The notes beneath the pieces are model-generated. The model was not told where the DNA came from. It worked only from the letters and a program-made list of their open reading frames with translations, and searched no databases. This document shows, piece by piece, positions 1-12,469 of a stretch of 64,000 nt of DNA. The stretch's first letter is position 1; every line of letters starts with the position of its first letter. Where the stretch lies: the NCBI GenBank assembly GCA_949752735.1, contig OX457037.1, forward strand, positions 18,752,539-18,816,538, written 5' to 3'. The stretch is from Lumbricus terrestris (Eukaryota; Annelida; Clitellata; Crassiclitellata; Lumbricidae). The position numbers and the translations under genes were made by a program.

Positions 1-1669
1 CAGGCTATCTCTTAAATGATGATGTTAAACGATGAAATAATGACTTTAGTTAGCTGAATCCTTGAGAGTTGGCGGAAAACATAAGGAATATCAGAATAAA
101 ATAAAATTAAGGAAAATAATAACAGAAAGTAAATGAATAAATAAAGTTAAAGAAAAACTAAAAAACGATAAAAAACGATGGGGAAAATAAAAAACGAAAA
201 AAACGACGTTTTTGGGAAAGAATACAAAACGGGAAAAAACGTTTTTTACAACTATGATTTCCATAAAGTTGAATATTATCCAGCTTTCAGTGTACTAATA
301 AAATATATAATAAATTACTCAGTTGAGCGCATACAAGGCTCTGTCTAGTTCATCTTTAGATTCTGACTCTGGGTTGAGCAATTGAGTGGAAATTATTATG
401 AGGGCGCAAAATGTAGGCCTGTAGGCTACTTTGCCTGGGTCGCCTAAATGCATGCTTTGCCAGAGGCACAATTTGGGCTAAGGCAATTTACTTTGTGTTA
501 CAGTTGTCACCGAAATAAAATTTCCAGTTGTGATTACTGCAGCTGACTTCCCTTTAATGGAAGCCAGTTGCTGTAATCACGGCAACTGGAGACCAACGAG
601 TTTGCAGTTTTACCCTTGCATGCATATTGTAGGCCTATAATGCCATGACACTTGATTCTGCATCATAAGCTTATGTCACGAATGGGTAGATATTAGTTAC
701 AAATGCCATTTGCTTTGCGAAATATATTCGCAAATAATATGACGAGCAACACCTCAAGCGTCCCTCTTTATTAACTGGTCGTCACAAAACCATTGTTTTC
801 TCGTCTGGTCTAGCGCACTGGAAGCGCCGCTGATTAGTTTGTGCTGTGAGAGGCGCAATATTAATGCATAGATTGCATACAATGCAATACGATACAACTC
901 CAGTCAACTCTACAAGTAGGCCTAAGTGTTATGCCGCATAACTCAGTCGGAGAAATTCTATTTTTGCTGTGACTATACTCGCAGTGATGGCTCTAGTCTA
1001 TAACAACTTAACAAGTAAAATGACTTTTTCGAAACCTAGAATTTAGCAGAAATAGATAGTTGAGGACGCTTTTCCTTTTTCCTCGAACAAAAAGTTGCGG
1101 GGTGTCAACTTAATTTTCTTGCGTAAGCGATATAATAGAATGGTTCAAATTAAATTTGTATATATATATTTATATAAATTTTAGTGAAATAGTCTTAAGT
1201 CTAAAATAATAATGTGTGTAGGCACGGTAGGTGTATTATTGGAAGGAAGACTACAGGCCTATGCGCGCGCGAATCTGTGCGACAGCAGCCTAGAGAACGC
1301 TGACGCAAGTATACCTGACTCATCTTGAAGCGTGACAGAAGATCTTCAGAAACTATTAACAAAAAAACTAATTGCCAGGAGGTTGGTCGAACGGATGCAG
1401 TCGTCGGTAAATGGCAGAATAGAGCAACACGATGTCTAGTTGTTCATTCGACGAACAACATCACAATGAGCGCAGCGCACTTCTACCGACTCTTTTATGC
1501 TGAGCATTGACGTATGGCGTCCAGAGGCGGCTTTCTGATTTGATTTAGTGTAATTTCAAATCTGAGCTGTTTCCGTCATATTCTGTGGGAAACTCAACAA
1601 TCAATTTCGTAGGCTTAGCCTGATTATTATCAGCGAATTGTTTAAAATGTCACGCAGTTAAATTAAAGT
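1..1669. other. Intergenic stretch, no gene seen
   Basis: AT-rich non-coding DNA with poly-purine runs near 60-250 and several TAGGCCTA palindromes. No reading frame longer than about 60 codons and no recognisable domain on either strand. Confidence 0.5.
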
Positions 1670-2235
1670 GGTGTCCAGACAACTCGGGGCCGGACAACTC
1701 GGGGCCGGACAACTCGGACCGGACTATTCAAAGACGGACAATTCAAACCCGGACAATTCGAAGTGCATATAAAAATCTTGCACTCCTAAGAGACGCTTAC
1801 GGCGATCAAACTTTTAGTTATCATTGGTATAAAATAATTATATGGCACCAAACAAATGTTGTCTGATCGTCCAAAATTAATTCAATACTGAAATTAAGAA
1901 ACTGAAATTAGAAGTTAAATATAGGCCTACAGTAAATTATCAACTTATTGGCACCCAATTTAGATCAATGTAATTTTCATACCTATTATAGGCCCATGGT
2001 TCTTATGCCTGCTAGTCAGGTATCAGATTATTATTATTAGTTTGGATCGTAATAGGCCTACATTTCGGGTAATGCAGATGAATAAGCTAGGAAAATCTGA
2101 CATAAAAGTTGAAGTCCCATCACGAATTTTGGCTGCTTAGAATATTATTGTCCGCTCCAAATAATTGTCCGGTCCGAATTGTCCGGTTCCGAATTGTCTG
2201 CTTTAAATTGTCCGGCTCCGACTTGTCTTGGAACC
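1670..2235. mobile_element. MULE-like MITE with tandem-repeat termini (family 1)
   Basis: Both ends are built from short tandem units: GGACAACTCGG-type units at 1670-1770 face the inverted GGACAATTCGG-type units at 2140-2235. The outer ends (GGTGTCCAGACAACTCGG and, inverted, GGTTCCAAGACAAGTCGG) correspond. The 370-bp interior has no coding potential. The architecture matches the MULE at 39182-40045. No clear target duplication was found, so the superfamily is inferred from that resemblance. Confidence 0.55.
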
Positions 2236-3499
2236 GTTGAAGTTTAATCTGAAAACAACTGATTTTTCTCCTCTGTCGTTACCTGTTCTGCCTTTCAAAT
2301 ATACGTTATTTAGATGATTGTGTTATAAACATTACGTTGTGTAGGATAACTTTCAAGCCCACAAATCGAAGTATATGATTACATTGATTAGCATACAATA
2401 ATTACTTTTAGTAGCCTATATAACTGTCGGCAGCCATGTAAGGCGACCATTACGGTCTTCCACTCCTTTTGCCAACGCCATATGCCGAATGGAAGGTTTA
2501 GAAACTTTTCGGAGGGTAACGGGAAGCGACTAAATGTTTACCATTGGTCCATTACCATAAACCAACCCAAAGTTGCCTCTAATTTTCTAATTTATGAGGT
2601 AAATCACGGTGCGAAACTATTTTTTTTACTGCTGTCAGTGTTTTGTGTTGATAATTTACTTTTTTATGGCCAGCATGTGATGCTTTACAAAACTAAACAT
2701 GCCGCAATTACTGTTGATTTGCCATTGTAGACCTAATAAATGTGTTTTAGATAATTATCTATGCACTTGAAAGCAAATCTAGTGAGTTTTGAAGGACGTA
2801 AATTAATTTGAGCTAAGATGCGAGAGTGGATGTCGATTCCATTCCCCGTGCATAGGCATAGAATGCACGCGAACAAATAGGCCTAGGCGTAACTGTTTTG
2901 CATCGGGGATCAGTAAGATGCAGTACTTGGCGATCGTAGGCAACTAGAGGGAAAGTGATGAGTTAGCAGTAATTGAAGGAAGGGAGTTGTCTGGTGCGAA
3001 TGGCTAAATTTTATTTTGAACTCAACTGAAAGCCAATGCAGCTGATGGGATAGCCCAGAATAAAGAAATTTGGTCGTACTGGGACAGGCAGCTCTACCCT
3101 GGCTAAGGAGTTTTGGATGCGATATAAAAAATAATAACTGTCTCTTCTATCATTATGTGCAAACAATTGTAATGGTTGAAATCTTAAATCATAATACCAT
3201 TCCGGACTTATTCCAGATATCATATCTTATTAAATAGACTCAGTGTTTGGGATGTGATTATGCATGTTTCTGGGAATTTTTTGCGAAATACTAAAATAAA
3301 AGTCCTCAGAAAATTTTCGGGCAAAGGTATCGTCGGTGTACCCCTCCAAATATTTCAGAAATATCGTTATAAATGTCCACAGTTCTATCCGCTGTTAATC
3401 CATAAGCTAATGAGCAATTTTGTTAGGAAGATAAGACCTTACATATCTACCATTAGCCTACAGTTTGCAAATTGAAAATATTTTCAACAATGGTAGGCG

Positions 3500-3985
3500 A
3501 CATTTATTGAAGTCTTAAACCATATCTTTGAGCACTGAATCAATGAATAATTCAGTAAAAATGACAGTTTAAAAGCTACGGTCACGGTGTGACAATCCAA
3601 AAATTGGAAGCAATTGGGGTACGACACTCTGAAATCTTAAACCATGACTATCAACATTGAAAGCTTAACAATTTAATTAAGATAACAGCTTAAATTCCTA
3701 CAACTACAATGGGGAAATTTCAAAAATTGAAATAATGTGGAAGGGACGTTTAATTAAAGTCTTAAACCATGTCTTTCAGCAATAAAATTGTGATAAATTT
3801 TGCTGAGATCATATCCTAAATTGTTTCCATTACAACGTGGAAATTTCAAAAGTTTGGAACAATGAGGGGAAAACTTTTTGAAGTCTTAAACTATATAGGG
3901 CCTAGGACTATTAGCACTGAAATTATGAGGAATTTGGTTAAAATGACAGCCTAAAATTCTACCATAATTGCAAATGAGCTTTTTT
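3500..3985. repeat. Tandem repeat, about 120-bp unit, four copies
   Basis: Four degenerate copies share the order AGTCTTAAACCAT, AGCACTGAA, AATGACAGCTTAAA and TGGAAATTTCAAAA. They begin near 3505, 3630, 3755 and 3875. No coding potential. Confidence 0.6.
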
Positions 3986-4350
3986 TATATCAATTGGTCA
4001 ACTGTCAGACCCGCATAGTCATAATATTTATCGTAATTAGGCTATAATAATTATTATCAGATTTCATCAGCCGAAATAAGTTGTGCGTCTCATTCGACCT
4101 GCATGCCGTTAAAAGTTGACTGACAGTTTGCCTTCTCCGTCAAGCCTTCTTCCGTGTATACGAATTACGCATAGGCTACTCCCAAATGGGTTATTTTGAT
4201 ATCAATTGACCAACTGTCAGACCCGCATAGTCTTAATATTTATGATAATTAGAATTTAGAACTATATATAATAATAAGTATCAGATTTCATCGGCCGAAA
4301 CAAGCTATGCGTCTCATCCGCCCTGCATGCCGTTCAAAACTAACTGACAA
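3985..4350. repeat. Tandem duplication of about 205 bp
   Basis: Segment 3990-4130 is repeated at 4195-4345. Both copies carry ATCAATTG, CAACTGTCAGACCCGCATAGTC, CAGATTTCATC and CCTGCATGCCGTT in the same order. Non-coding. Confidence 0.65.
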
Positions 4351-5458
4351 ATATTTTGCCGTGTGTTCGTGGATATATTGTGCATGGGGTGGTACATTCT
4401 GATATTAAATTTTTCTGTCTTTTGGTCGTTTCTATCGTTTTGTACACCTATGTCCTCAGGGATCAATACTCGGAACTACCTTGTTCCTAATTACATTCAT
4501 ACTTCTTCCACCAAGCCTCCGGTAAGTGGTAACCTCCACAGCGTCTTGGCTTTCAATCCATTCAATAGTACGCCATCTGAACCTCCAACCGCATTACCCA
4601 TCTATTATAGGCCTATTTAGGGAAATGCTTGATACAAAGTCGATAACTAAACTCAACTAAATCTGAAAAATTCCAATTCATTATAAGCAGGTAAGATCGT
4701 AGGAGCTGTTCTAATCTTAGCTTAGTGAGATCTTTTGCTATGCGATCTGAACCAATACGATTTCATTTGGTCTGATTTAATTTAATTTAATCGAACTTAA
4801 TGCAATGCGGATTTCAGTGCAATGAGATTTAATCCAATGTGATATAATTTAATCTGTCGAAATTATGTCATGTCATGGGCACCCGCATATAGGGGCAAGA
4901 GGGACACTTGCACCACGATAGAAAATTACATAGACCTATGCCTTTTAACGTCAACTTTGTAGTTTTCAACAAGTTTCTTCAAAGCACTAATGACACTGAT
5001 GATACATAAAATGAAAACTCAAGCCTAGTACCTACATTTAGAAACCTTTAGGAAAAATATCCGTGTTTTTATTTTCTTGGTTTGCTTTTCCAAGCTCTTG
5101 CTAACAATCAAAACGTGTGTTGCCCCTCCTGCAAAAATCTCTGCGGGTGAAAATGACATGTGTCCTGTAAGTTGTATAAGCTACAACAACCATCGTGATT
5201 CATGTAGATCGTTATCAGCGATTTGCGGCTGGGCTACTAAGATAAACATTCACTTTAATAGGACGTCCGGGATGAATGCGGTGGAGGCTGACACATCAAA
5301 CTCTGTTTCAGACCGAAAGAGGAACTGTGACAACGACCAGGCACATGACAACGTTGATCCACAACTGTTTTCTTTCTTTGCCTTTTGTTTGTAATTGTTA
5401 GGTTGGCAGACATGCCCTAAATGCTGTTAGAAGTGTAACCGTTGTCACGATACAAAAT
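4351..5458. other. Upstream region of receptor A, partly duplicated upstream of B
   Basis: No gene recognised. From about 5215 to 5458 the DNA aligns by eye with 23035-23293, just upstream of the receptor B signal-peptide exon: a shared GCGGCTGGGCTA, then AACATTC, CAGGCACATGACAACG, TTTCTTTGCCTTTT and GATACAAAATATGA. It probably contains the duplicated promoter and 5' UTR. The segment 4873-4910 (GGGCACCCGCA...) is a solo end of the MITE family at 41081-41377. Confidence 0.45.
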
Positions 5459-5510
5459 ATGAAAATGGTGCTGGATGTTGGGCTGTTTTTATTCATCGCT
5501 TTTCTGACAG
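5459..5510 (+). CDS. Receptor A exon 1: signal peptide
   Basis: ATG at 5459 opens a 17-codon leader with a hydrophobic core (GLFLFIAFLT) ending at the donor ACAG|GTAGCA, phase 1. It aligns codon by codon with the receptor B leader at 23294-23348. Confidence 0.72.
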
Positions 5511-6470
5511 GTAGCAAAAGATGTGCATCGTTGTATTTTGAAAATCGCTTCGTATAGGATATCTTGAATCCAATTTAAGTGCTCATGCATGTGTTCAGCT
5601 ATAATAACTGATAGGTCTACATATACTTTGACGAAGTCAGGCTGTATACAAATTGTATATATGTATATAACTATATATTAACAGAGAAACAGACAAACAG
5701 GCAGACGGACAAAAACAGACAGATAGACAGAGACAGACAAACAGAGAGAAGCAGAGAGATAGAGGCAGAAAGTGATACAGAGAGACAGAGGAGAGATAAT
5801 TAATTCTGAAGAGTAAGCTACATCCGTAACCAACTTTAAATACTGAGTTCGTCAGCATTTCGTGCAAAGAAATAAATTGCTGTGATAAAATCAGCTGGAT
5901 ATCAGACGATAGGGTAGTTTTTAAACTTTAAAAGGTGCAATCTATTCTTTCGACCAAGTGCTGAGAAGACAGTGCAAACTAATTAAGAGTCAAGCGTCAA
6001 GATATTAAGGTCCTTAGTCGAACAATAAACCCTACTTAAAACCAATGTTAGAAAAACGATATAGCCTACCCTGAAATATAGGCCTACTTGTGTATGATAT
6101 GAGAAGGAGTAGGCCTATTTGTTGCAAGCTTAGAGATAACACATCGGGCAGATCTGTAAGCTCACAGAAACAGTGCTGTAGCAAGTGTAGCATCCACATA
6201 AACAGCAGCTACAAGATGCTAATAGTCTTGCACGTAGCTGTAGGCATTAGTAGACGTACCCACGCTTGTTTAAATAAAACGAATGAAATAAAGTTTGAAG
6301 TGTAGTAGTATCTTATATCACTTGGCGTTTGAAAACATGCTCTATAAGCTTAGAAGTTAATTTATTATACTGAGTAACTGCCCTGGCTATGCCCTGGTTA
6401 CACAAAATTTAATGTCTGTCTACAAATTTGAATTAAATCCTGGCAAATTCTAAATTTTTTACTGTTGTAG

Positions 6471-6782
6471 CACGAAGACACGCCACGTTGATAGATACTC
6501 CAATGAATAAAGCAGCCATTAAAGGAACCGAAATTATCATGGGATGTAGCACCAACGCAACAATTAAGCCAATGTGGCGAACGAAGTTGGACCGCGTCGC
6601 TGATGAGTCGACGATTTTTGATGGGAACCAACTCGTGGGACACTTCGCACGACTCTACAAATTACGGGGAGATGGAGATAGGGAGTTTGCTCTCGTCATG
6701 AACGCCACTAAAGAAACTGCGCGACGATATACATGTGAAGAACCCGGATATCAAAGTGTTAGCGCGGAAATTATTGTTTTGG
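6471..6782 (+). CDS. Receptor A exon 2: Ig domain 1
   Basis: The acceptor GTTGTAG precedes 6471 and the donor TTTGG|GTATGT follows 6782; 312 nt, phase 1 to 1. The Ig core is visible: a first Cys in IIMGCSTN, a Trp in PMWRTK and a second Cys in RRYTCEE. Very close to receptor B exon 2; the ATIKPMWRTKLD and DESTIFDGNQLVGHFARLY-type segments are almost identical. Confidence 0.75.
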
Positions 6783-7072
6783 GTATGTAGTAGATATTGC
6801 AATTGTATCGTTTAAGAAACTGACTGAACTCCGAGGTTTCTCACAGTCCATTGCACTAGGCCTAACGGCTACTGCACTATTGACCACACGACACTCTGCA
6901 CTGATGCAACACACATTGCAAACAATCTGCTTTGTTCTTTTTCTCGCCAATAGGCCTATAGTTTCACCTTCGAAATCAATGCACGCGTATTGATTTACAG
7001 AGACTTAAATTTTCATGTGACAGTTGACAGTCAACTGTACAACTATTTCTATCTTCTGTGTACTTATTACAG

Positions 7073-7432
7073 AGTCACAACCAGTTTGCTCTCTCGTCGA
7101 AGTAGTTGCCACGGACGAACATTTCCAGGCAAAGATGGAATGCGCTGTTCGCTATTGGGGAAACTGGAGTCCCACAATGGTCTGGACGCCGCGTTTCACA
7201 GAGAACTCAGCAGGCTCAGCAAAGAAAACTGAGTCCGTTAGAACAGTCTTCGAGAATGGTATCTCAAAATCTCTTCTAATAATTACGAGCAAAAGCCGTG
7301 AAGAGCTCTTGGTGTATAATTGCACGACAAGGTTCAGTCTGGATCAGAAGTCAGATTATACAACAGCTGCCAATGCACCCGATTAGGCCTACTCATATAC
7401 GTGGACATCACCAGCGATAACAATAACCCCAG
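7073..7432 (+). pseudogene. Receptor A exon 3: Ig domain 2 with in-frame stop
   Basis: Acceptor TTATTACAG, donor CCCCAG|GTAGTT; 360 nt, phase 1 to 1. Ig Cys residues lie in KMECAVRYWGNW and VYNCTTRF, with the family hallmark YTWTSP near the end. A TAG at 7384-7386 interrupts it. Receptor B reads GATTATGCATATACG where A reads GATTAGGCCTACTCATATACG, so A has six extra bases that create both the TAG and a TAGGCCTA palindrome. Confidence 0.7.
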
Positions 7433-7556
7433 GTAGTTTCTCAATGTAGGCCTACAGAAAAATTTGTTGCTTGTTGGTATTGCCAGATCATTATAATATT
7501 TTTGCCTGAGGTAGGCTGCATGTAATCACTCGGGATTCCAAAATTGCCGTTATTAT

Positions 7557-7559
7557 CAC

Positions 7560-7638
<79 letters not shown>
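7557..7638. repeat. (CAT)n microsatellite
   Basis: About 27 copies of CAT in the intron after Ig2 of receptor A. A shorter degenerate CAT tract lies at the matching place after Ig2 of receptor B (24841-24890). The poly-Asp frame across it is an artefact. Confidence 0.95.
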
Positions 7639-7860
7639 GACGCTGAGCAACTCTTACATATGAGCTAACATCGCATTTTATCGAAGTTTCCAGTGAGATA
7701 AAACAATTATTCATGTGCACGTGCTGAGAGCGGCCTAAGCATTCACAAATCAGCTAAAATTATAACATAAATTATCTCCAGCTTACAGGATCTTTCACCC
7801 CTACTGTGTGCATGCCCGCACTTGTCGCCAATTTGTTTCCGAATCTCCACATTAGCTGGT

Positions 7861-7866
7861 CATGTG
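7861..7866. repeat. Left 6-bp target duplication of Polinton-like element
   Basis: CATGTG directly abuts the element end AGTAGTGACG and is repeated at 16523-16528. A 6-bp duplication is the known Maverick/Polinton signature. Confidence 0.8.
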
Positions 7867-8197
7867 AGTAGTGACGTATGGGCGGATTCTACCTCAGCTA
7901 AAAATAGACTTAGACTGGTTCCCTGCTCTTCATGTGCCTTCTACGCTGGTTCCCTGATCTCGGGAGTGCCCTCCCCGCTGCTCGGGCGGTCGCCGGGGGT
8001 GCCCCAGCCCCACTTGAACTCAGCAAGGACACCTAGACTGTCTCCCTACTTCAGCAGAGGACGCTGGTTCCCTGCGCTGGCTCCCTGAACCAACATCAGA
8101 AGGACTGCAGACCTGATGCTTAGTATCTATGCTCTCTAACCCTAGATTGTGGATAGGAAGTGCAACTCAAACCTAATCTGCGCTACAACCAAACCCA
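7867..8197 (+). repeat. Left terminal inverted repeat of Polinton-like element
   Basis: Matches the reverse complement of 16197-16522 nearly base for base, including TTCTACCTCAGCTAAAAATAG, a GC-rich CCTCCCCGCTGCTCGG block and CCCTAGATTGTG. The block GCTCTCTAACCCTAGATTGTGG recurs just inside at 8221-8244. Confidence 0.85.
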
Positions 8198-8707
8198 GTA
8201 ACCCTAATTTGCTTAACAACTCTGCTCTCTAACCCTAGATTGTGGATAGGAATTGTGCGCATGCTCTAGAATCCAGTATGATATTTGTGCTCTGGAATTT
8301 AAGTTTTTATTTGTGGGGCTAAGCTATCTTATGACAGACATGTGGATGCAAACTATTGTTTTATGACGTATTAGCAACAAAAACAAACACAGAATCAGCG
8401 ACATCATATTTTAATTTCTATACAGCATCAAGTAGGCATGCGCATCATAAAATATCAAATCAATGCGCAGTCAGTTTTTGTGTCCATCAAACAATATATC
8501 GAAGAAACTACTAATTCTGGAGTATCCTATGTACATGTGAATAATTAGTTGTATGTCATCCTCCACGAAGTGATATCCAGGAGGCTATCTTAATATCGCA
8601 ACCAGCTAACACACCCACCACAATAACATTGAAGCGAGTCCAAATAATAAAATCAAGCGGGCTATATACATGACAGTTTGTTAGAAGTACAATTATTATA
8701 GAAGAGC
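8198..8707. other. Element arm between left TIR and polymerase 3' end
   Basis: 510 bp with no recognisable gene. It holds a second copy of the CCCTAGATTGTGGATAGGAA block and AT-rich DNA downstream of the polymerase stop codon at 8708; probably 3' UTR. Confidence 0.4.
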
Positions 8708-11700
8708 CTAGCATTTAAGCGACACGTGGCCGTAGGCAAGCGAATCTCGATTATTTATCAGATATCTCTTGTCGTCGTACGGCGAAAGAGCAGATTTTGT
8801 AATTTCGGCAGTATGTAATTGATGTTTGATACTTCGAATTGTGTAAAATTTCGCTGTCGTCGGTTTTTCGTCGAACAGAGAGGTTGCGTAATCACGGTGC
8901 CGTATGTATTTGGACACACACGACCTTTTTACACCTTTGGCAGTCTTCTTTTCATAATCTTTGGGGAGCAAAAGACTATACATTTTGGACCGCAGCCCCA
9001 CAAATTCCAAAGGTGCTTCCCCATTCGACTCGTCTTTGAATTTGCCGATCACCTTCGCATTAGATTTGTTATGTAGAAAGTGATCGGTGGGGTAGTCGGA
9101 TGTGTCGTATTCGGACAAATTTTGTCGCATGTCCAAATACACATCAGCGGTCCGAATGTGATAACACAAACTGTCTGTATCCGTGAATAATAGTTTCGCT
9201 CTTTCACCGTACAACTTCTGTATATGTTCGTAGTGAAAACGATACATATGCAGCTTGGAGATATCCAAAATACACATTCCTGCGTATATAGGCTTGTCCA
9301 ACATCACATCAGACTTTATCATTTTGATGGCGGTAAGGTCTTCATTTATAATGTTGAACTCCTGGAATGTCGGTCGAGATATGTATCGCTTCGCTTGCCT
9401 TTCGTTCGTCACAGGCCTCACATTCAAATGATTTCTATTGTTCTGTAGGCACTTGCCGTACACAGAGTTATTCATGAGCTTGAATAAGTCCTTCTCAAAA
9501 GAATTAGCAGCCACCTGTCGCTTAGCCGTATTAAATTCGATATATGGCTTCAACCACCGAGATTGGTCAAATTCAAGGATTTTATGAATTTTGGTGATTT
9601 TAAGGCCCATTGCCACGTAGAATTGCAAATTTCTGTAGTGGAGAACGTAATTTGATTTGGAATTTAAATTTGGCACCAATTTCTGAATTTTATTTGAAAA
9701 TTTTATCCCTAACTTTCCGGCCAATTCATTCGCATACGGAGAAAGCATGTCTTTCGTTATCGCCATCTTTTCAGGAGCCAGAGGGTAGTCGTTGTGTGGA
9801 TTGTGCAGATGAGGTGGATATTCCATATCCACCTCAAGAATGTACCCCTTCGCATCATCATCGGATTTGGAACTGAGATCGAAAGTCTCGAGTTCGTCCG
9901 AATCCAAGAATCGGAACTTGCCCGTCGGTATCGGCTCACTCATCGCATAGCCATATAGGTTGTTGCAGTCCAAGTACATTATGTAGCTTGACTCTGCAGT
10001 GGCATCATATCCTTGAGCGAGATATGGGTTGTTGGACTTGGCATATCGGCTCGTTATCATACTTACCCCGCCTCGCATGCCCTTCTCGATGAAGAGAAAC
10101 TGGTCAGGATCGACGATCAATTCCAGCGAGACATCGGTCATCTTAAGGCATGCATCAAAACTCAGACCTGGACTTGAAAAATAATGTAGAGGATCAAGCC
10201 GATAGAAATTCGAAGACATCTTACGAAATTCTTCGAACACATCGGCTAGAAGCACTACATCACTTTCCAAATACAGGTCGTGATAGTCTCTCATCGAATG
10301 CATGTCAAATTTTGACCAGATGTCCCGAGCATGCGAATAATCGGCGTCGCTGATATGTTCGTCGGTGAGTCGGCTGAAGAACTGCTCCTGAGGTGGCAAG
10401 CATGTCTCGTACATTCTTTCCGCACAATCCATGTATTCATATGGATAGACTCCTTTCCGAAGCAACGATTTGAATTGATCATCGTTCGGATGGAGCCTAC
10501 GCATATGAACGAATTTAGAATTTCCGCCTTTTGATAAATTGTTCACCAAAGTGTCGAGACTACAATTAAGAAATTGGAGAGAATCCACGAAACGAAGGCC
10601 GTCGATTTCAAACGCCATATACTTCTCCATGTTGGTGGCGATAACGAAGACATCTTTCGGCGCGAAAAATCGAGAGAGGTGTTTGAGGATGATATGTGAG
10701 TCATATCCCCGGAGGTTGTGAAATACGACCGGAATGATATAGTTATACTCATTCTGGCCGTATTTCGTCCTCTTGTACTTATATTGAAGGTTACAATTGT
10801 TGCATAACGCGGAAATGAATTGACCGGTTACGTGGCAATGGTGCCTTACTTTGTTTTCATCGGTAAAATCGGCCGCGCAAGAGGGACACTTGGCACAATT
10901 TGTATATGTTGACATTTGTAATTGAGAAAGAGGTGCCATCGGCTCATTTTTTGACAGAATTTTATTTATGCGAACCTGCTCCGATTTTAAATGCGTGAAG
11001 AAGGCGTCGACAACATTGCTGCCGCTATATACATGAGGCTGTTCGTTATTATGCTGAGCGAAGGAAGAGACCGTCAAGCAGCAGAACCCGCTCGGTATGT
11101 GCGTATCGCAAAATTTGGTGGACTTGCCAGCATCAATATCGGCTTTTCCCAAGAACGCCTCGAAGTCCGCATAAATGGCAAATCCCATAGGCATTTGGTT
11201 CTGGATGTTGGAAAATTTCAGAATATTGTGACCAGGAGATGGATATCGAACCTTTTGAACCCCGTGAGTGCTACATTTCGGAATATGCTTCTGCAAACAC
11301 GGATTTGTTTTGAAACAGTGAAGGCAGAAAGGACATGGAAAGTTTTGACAGTGATGAGAATTTCGGCTAGATAAAAGTTGGGAAAGATTTCGAATCAAGA
11401 TATAATGTCTCCGCTCGCCTTCGCTCAGTAATAACATATTGACCACATGTTTGCGATCGCGGTGTTGTGATGCATATAGCGGCACGAATGTATGGTACTC
11501 GGCGGAATTTATGCAAATGACGTTGATCGCAAAATCGGGGTTGTTCGTTTCGAATATTGGGATCTGCCCAATCTCGATGGGAAATGCTAGGTCTTCATAG
11601 TTTAATTCGCTCAAATATTGTTCGTATTTAGATACTCGTTCTGCATTTTGTTTCACAGGATGTGCGTGTGCTAGAGCGCTATATAAAAAACACCGATCGT

Positions 11701-12461
11701 CAAAATTCCTAATATTCAACGTTGCCTTCTTATCGGCCAGCCACTTTGGGCTCTGTATATAAGACGAGCCGCCGATAGGGTCGTATTCGGCGGTATGCAA
11801 TACTATATTGCCAACTTGGTCGATGGTCCACCCACTTCCCTCATTCGTAAATCTGTCTGCCAGCGTGTCGATTCGCGCAATCGCATCTTCCAATTGACAA
11901 TGCACGTTCGTGGAATTTAGCAGAATTGCTGGATCGGACTTGAAATATGTAGTAGTCGTTCTCGTACCACCATCTGGATTTTCACGCTGGAACTTGAACT
12001 CCGACGTGAGGTACCATTTGACCGGGCTAAAATAACAACCAAACAACAAATCTCCACACATGTGCCGAATATTGGAAATATATATCAACATTTAGATTTC
12101 TAATATTTAAAATTTTAAATAAGAAAAATAAAAGAAGCTCACCCTTTTCCAGATAAATGTTCCTCCAAGCTGTTTGAAATGTTACCCTCAAGTGCGCCAA
12201 TGAGCAATCTCACATCAGTGCCGGCTGGATCCGACGGTAGTTGTTCCTCGTCGAAGACGTTGTGGACCGAGGCACGAACTTGCTTGGATGTTGGATTTGC
12301 GCACGTATTGCAACAGGTTGAGTCGCCGGTGAAAAAATGTGCCTGTCGCCGCAGTTTGCAGATGCTGCAGATTTTTCTCTTTGCGCAAATTTCGCACAAA
12401 CCCGCAACATCCAACTTCGCCTTCTTGTACGCGGAGCAGTATCGGCAATAGCTGTCCGTTT
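8708..12461 (-). CDS. Protein-primed family B DNA polymerase (Polinton type), two visible exons
   Basis: Exons 12461-12143 and 12026-8708 are joined across a 116-nt intron (donor GG|GTGAGC, acceptor TTTTAG|C; phases agree). A further 5' exon is likely, because the first visible exon starts at acceptor TTTAAG with no ATG. The product would replicate linear DNA from a terminal-protein primer. Motifs in order: an N-terminal Cys-rich region (CRYC, CEIC, CSIC, CCNTC); a central endonuclease VII-like zinc site (CPSC...HHCHVTG...CNNC); Exo I YADFEAF; Exo II NLRGYDSH; Exo III YHDLYLESD; Pol A YLDCNNLYGYAM; Pol B NSVYGK; Pol C TDTDS; and KMY. All catalytic residues are present and the main exon is open for 1,105 codons, so the insertion is probably recent. 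If the intron is ignored, an ATG at 12091 would give 1,127 aa. Confidence 0.85.
12143..12461 (-). CDS. N-terminal zinc-binding exon of the polymerase
   Basis: Bounded by acceptor CGTTTAAG and donor AAAAGG|GTGAGC. It encodes about 106 residues with paired cysteines (CRYC, CEICAKRKICSIC, CCNTC) followed by an acidic stretch. The donor phase matches the acceptor at 12026, which supports splicing into the polymerase frame. Confidence 0.65.
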
Positions 12462-12469
12462 CTTAAACG

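Noticed and set aside
7441..7650. Poly-aspartate open frame
   Set aside because: Pure translation of the (CAT)n microsatellite.
10991..11374. 127-codon plus-strand frame
   Set aside because: Antisense shadow of the polymerase gene.
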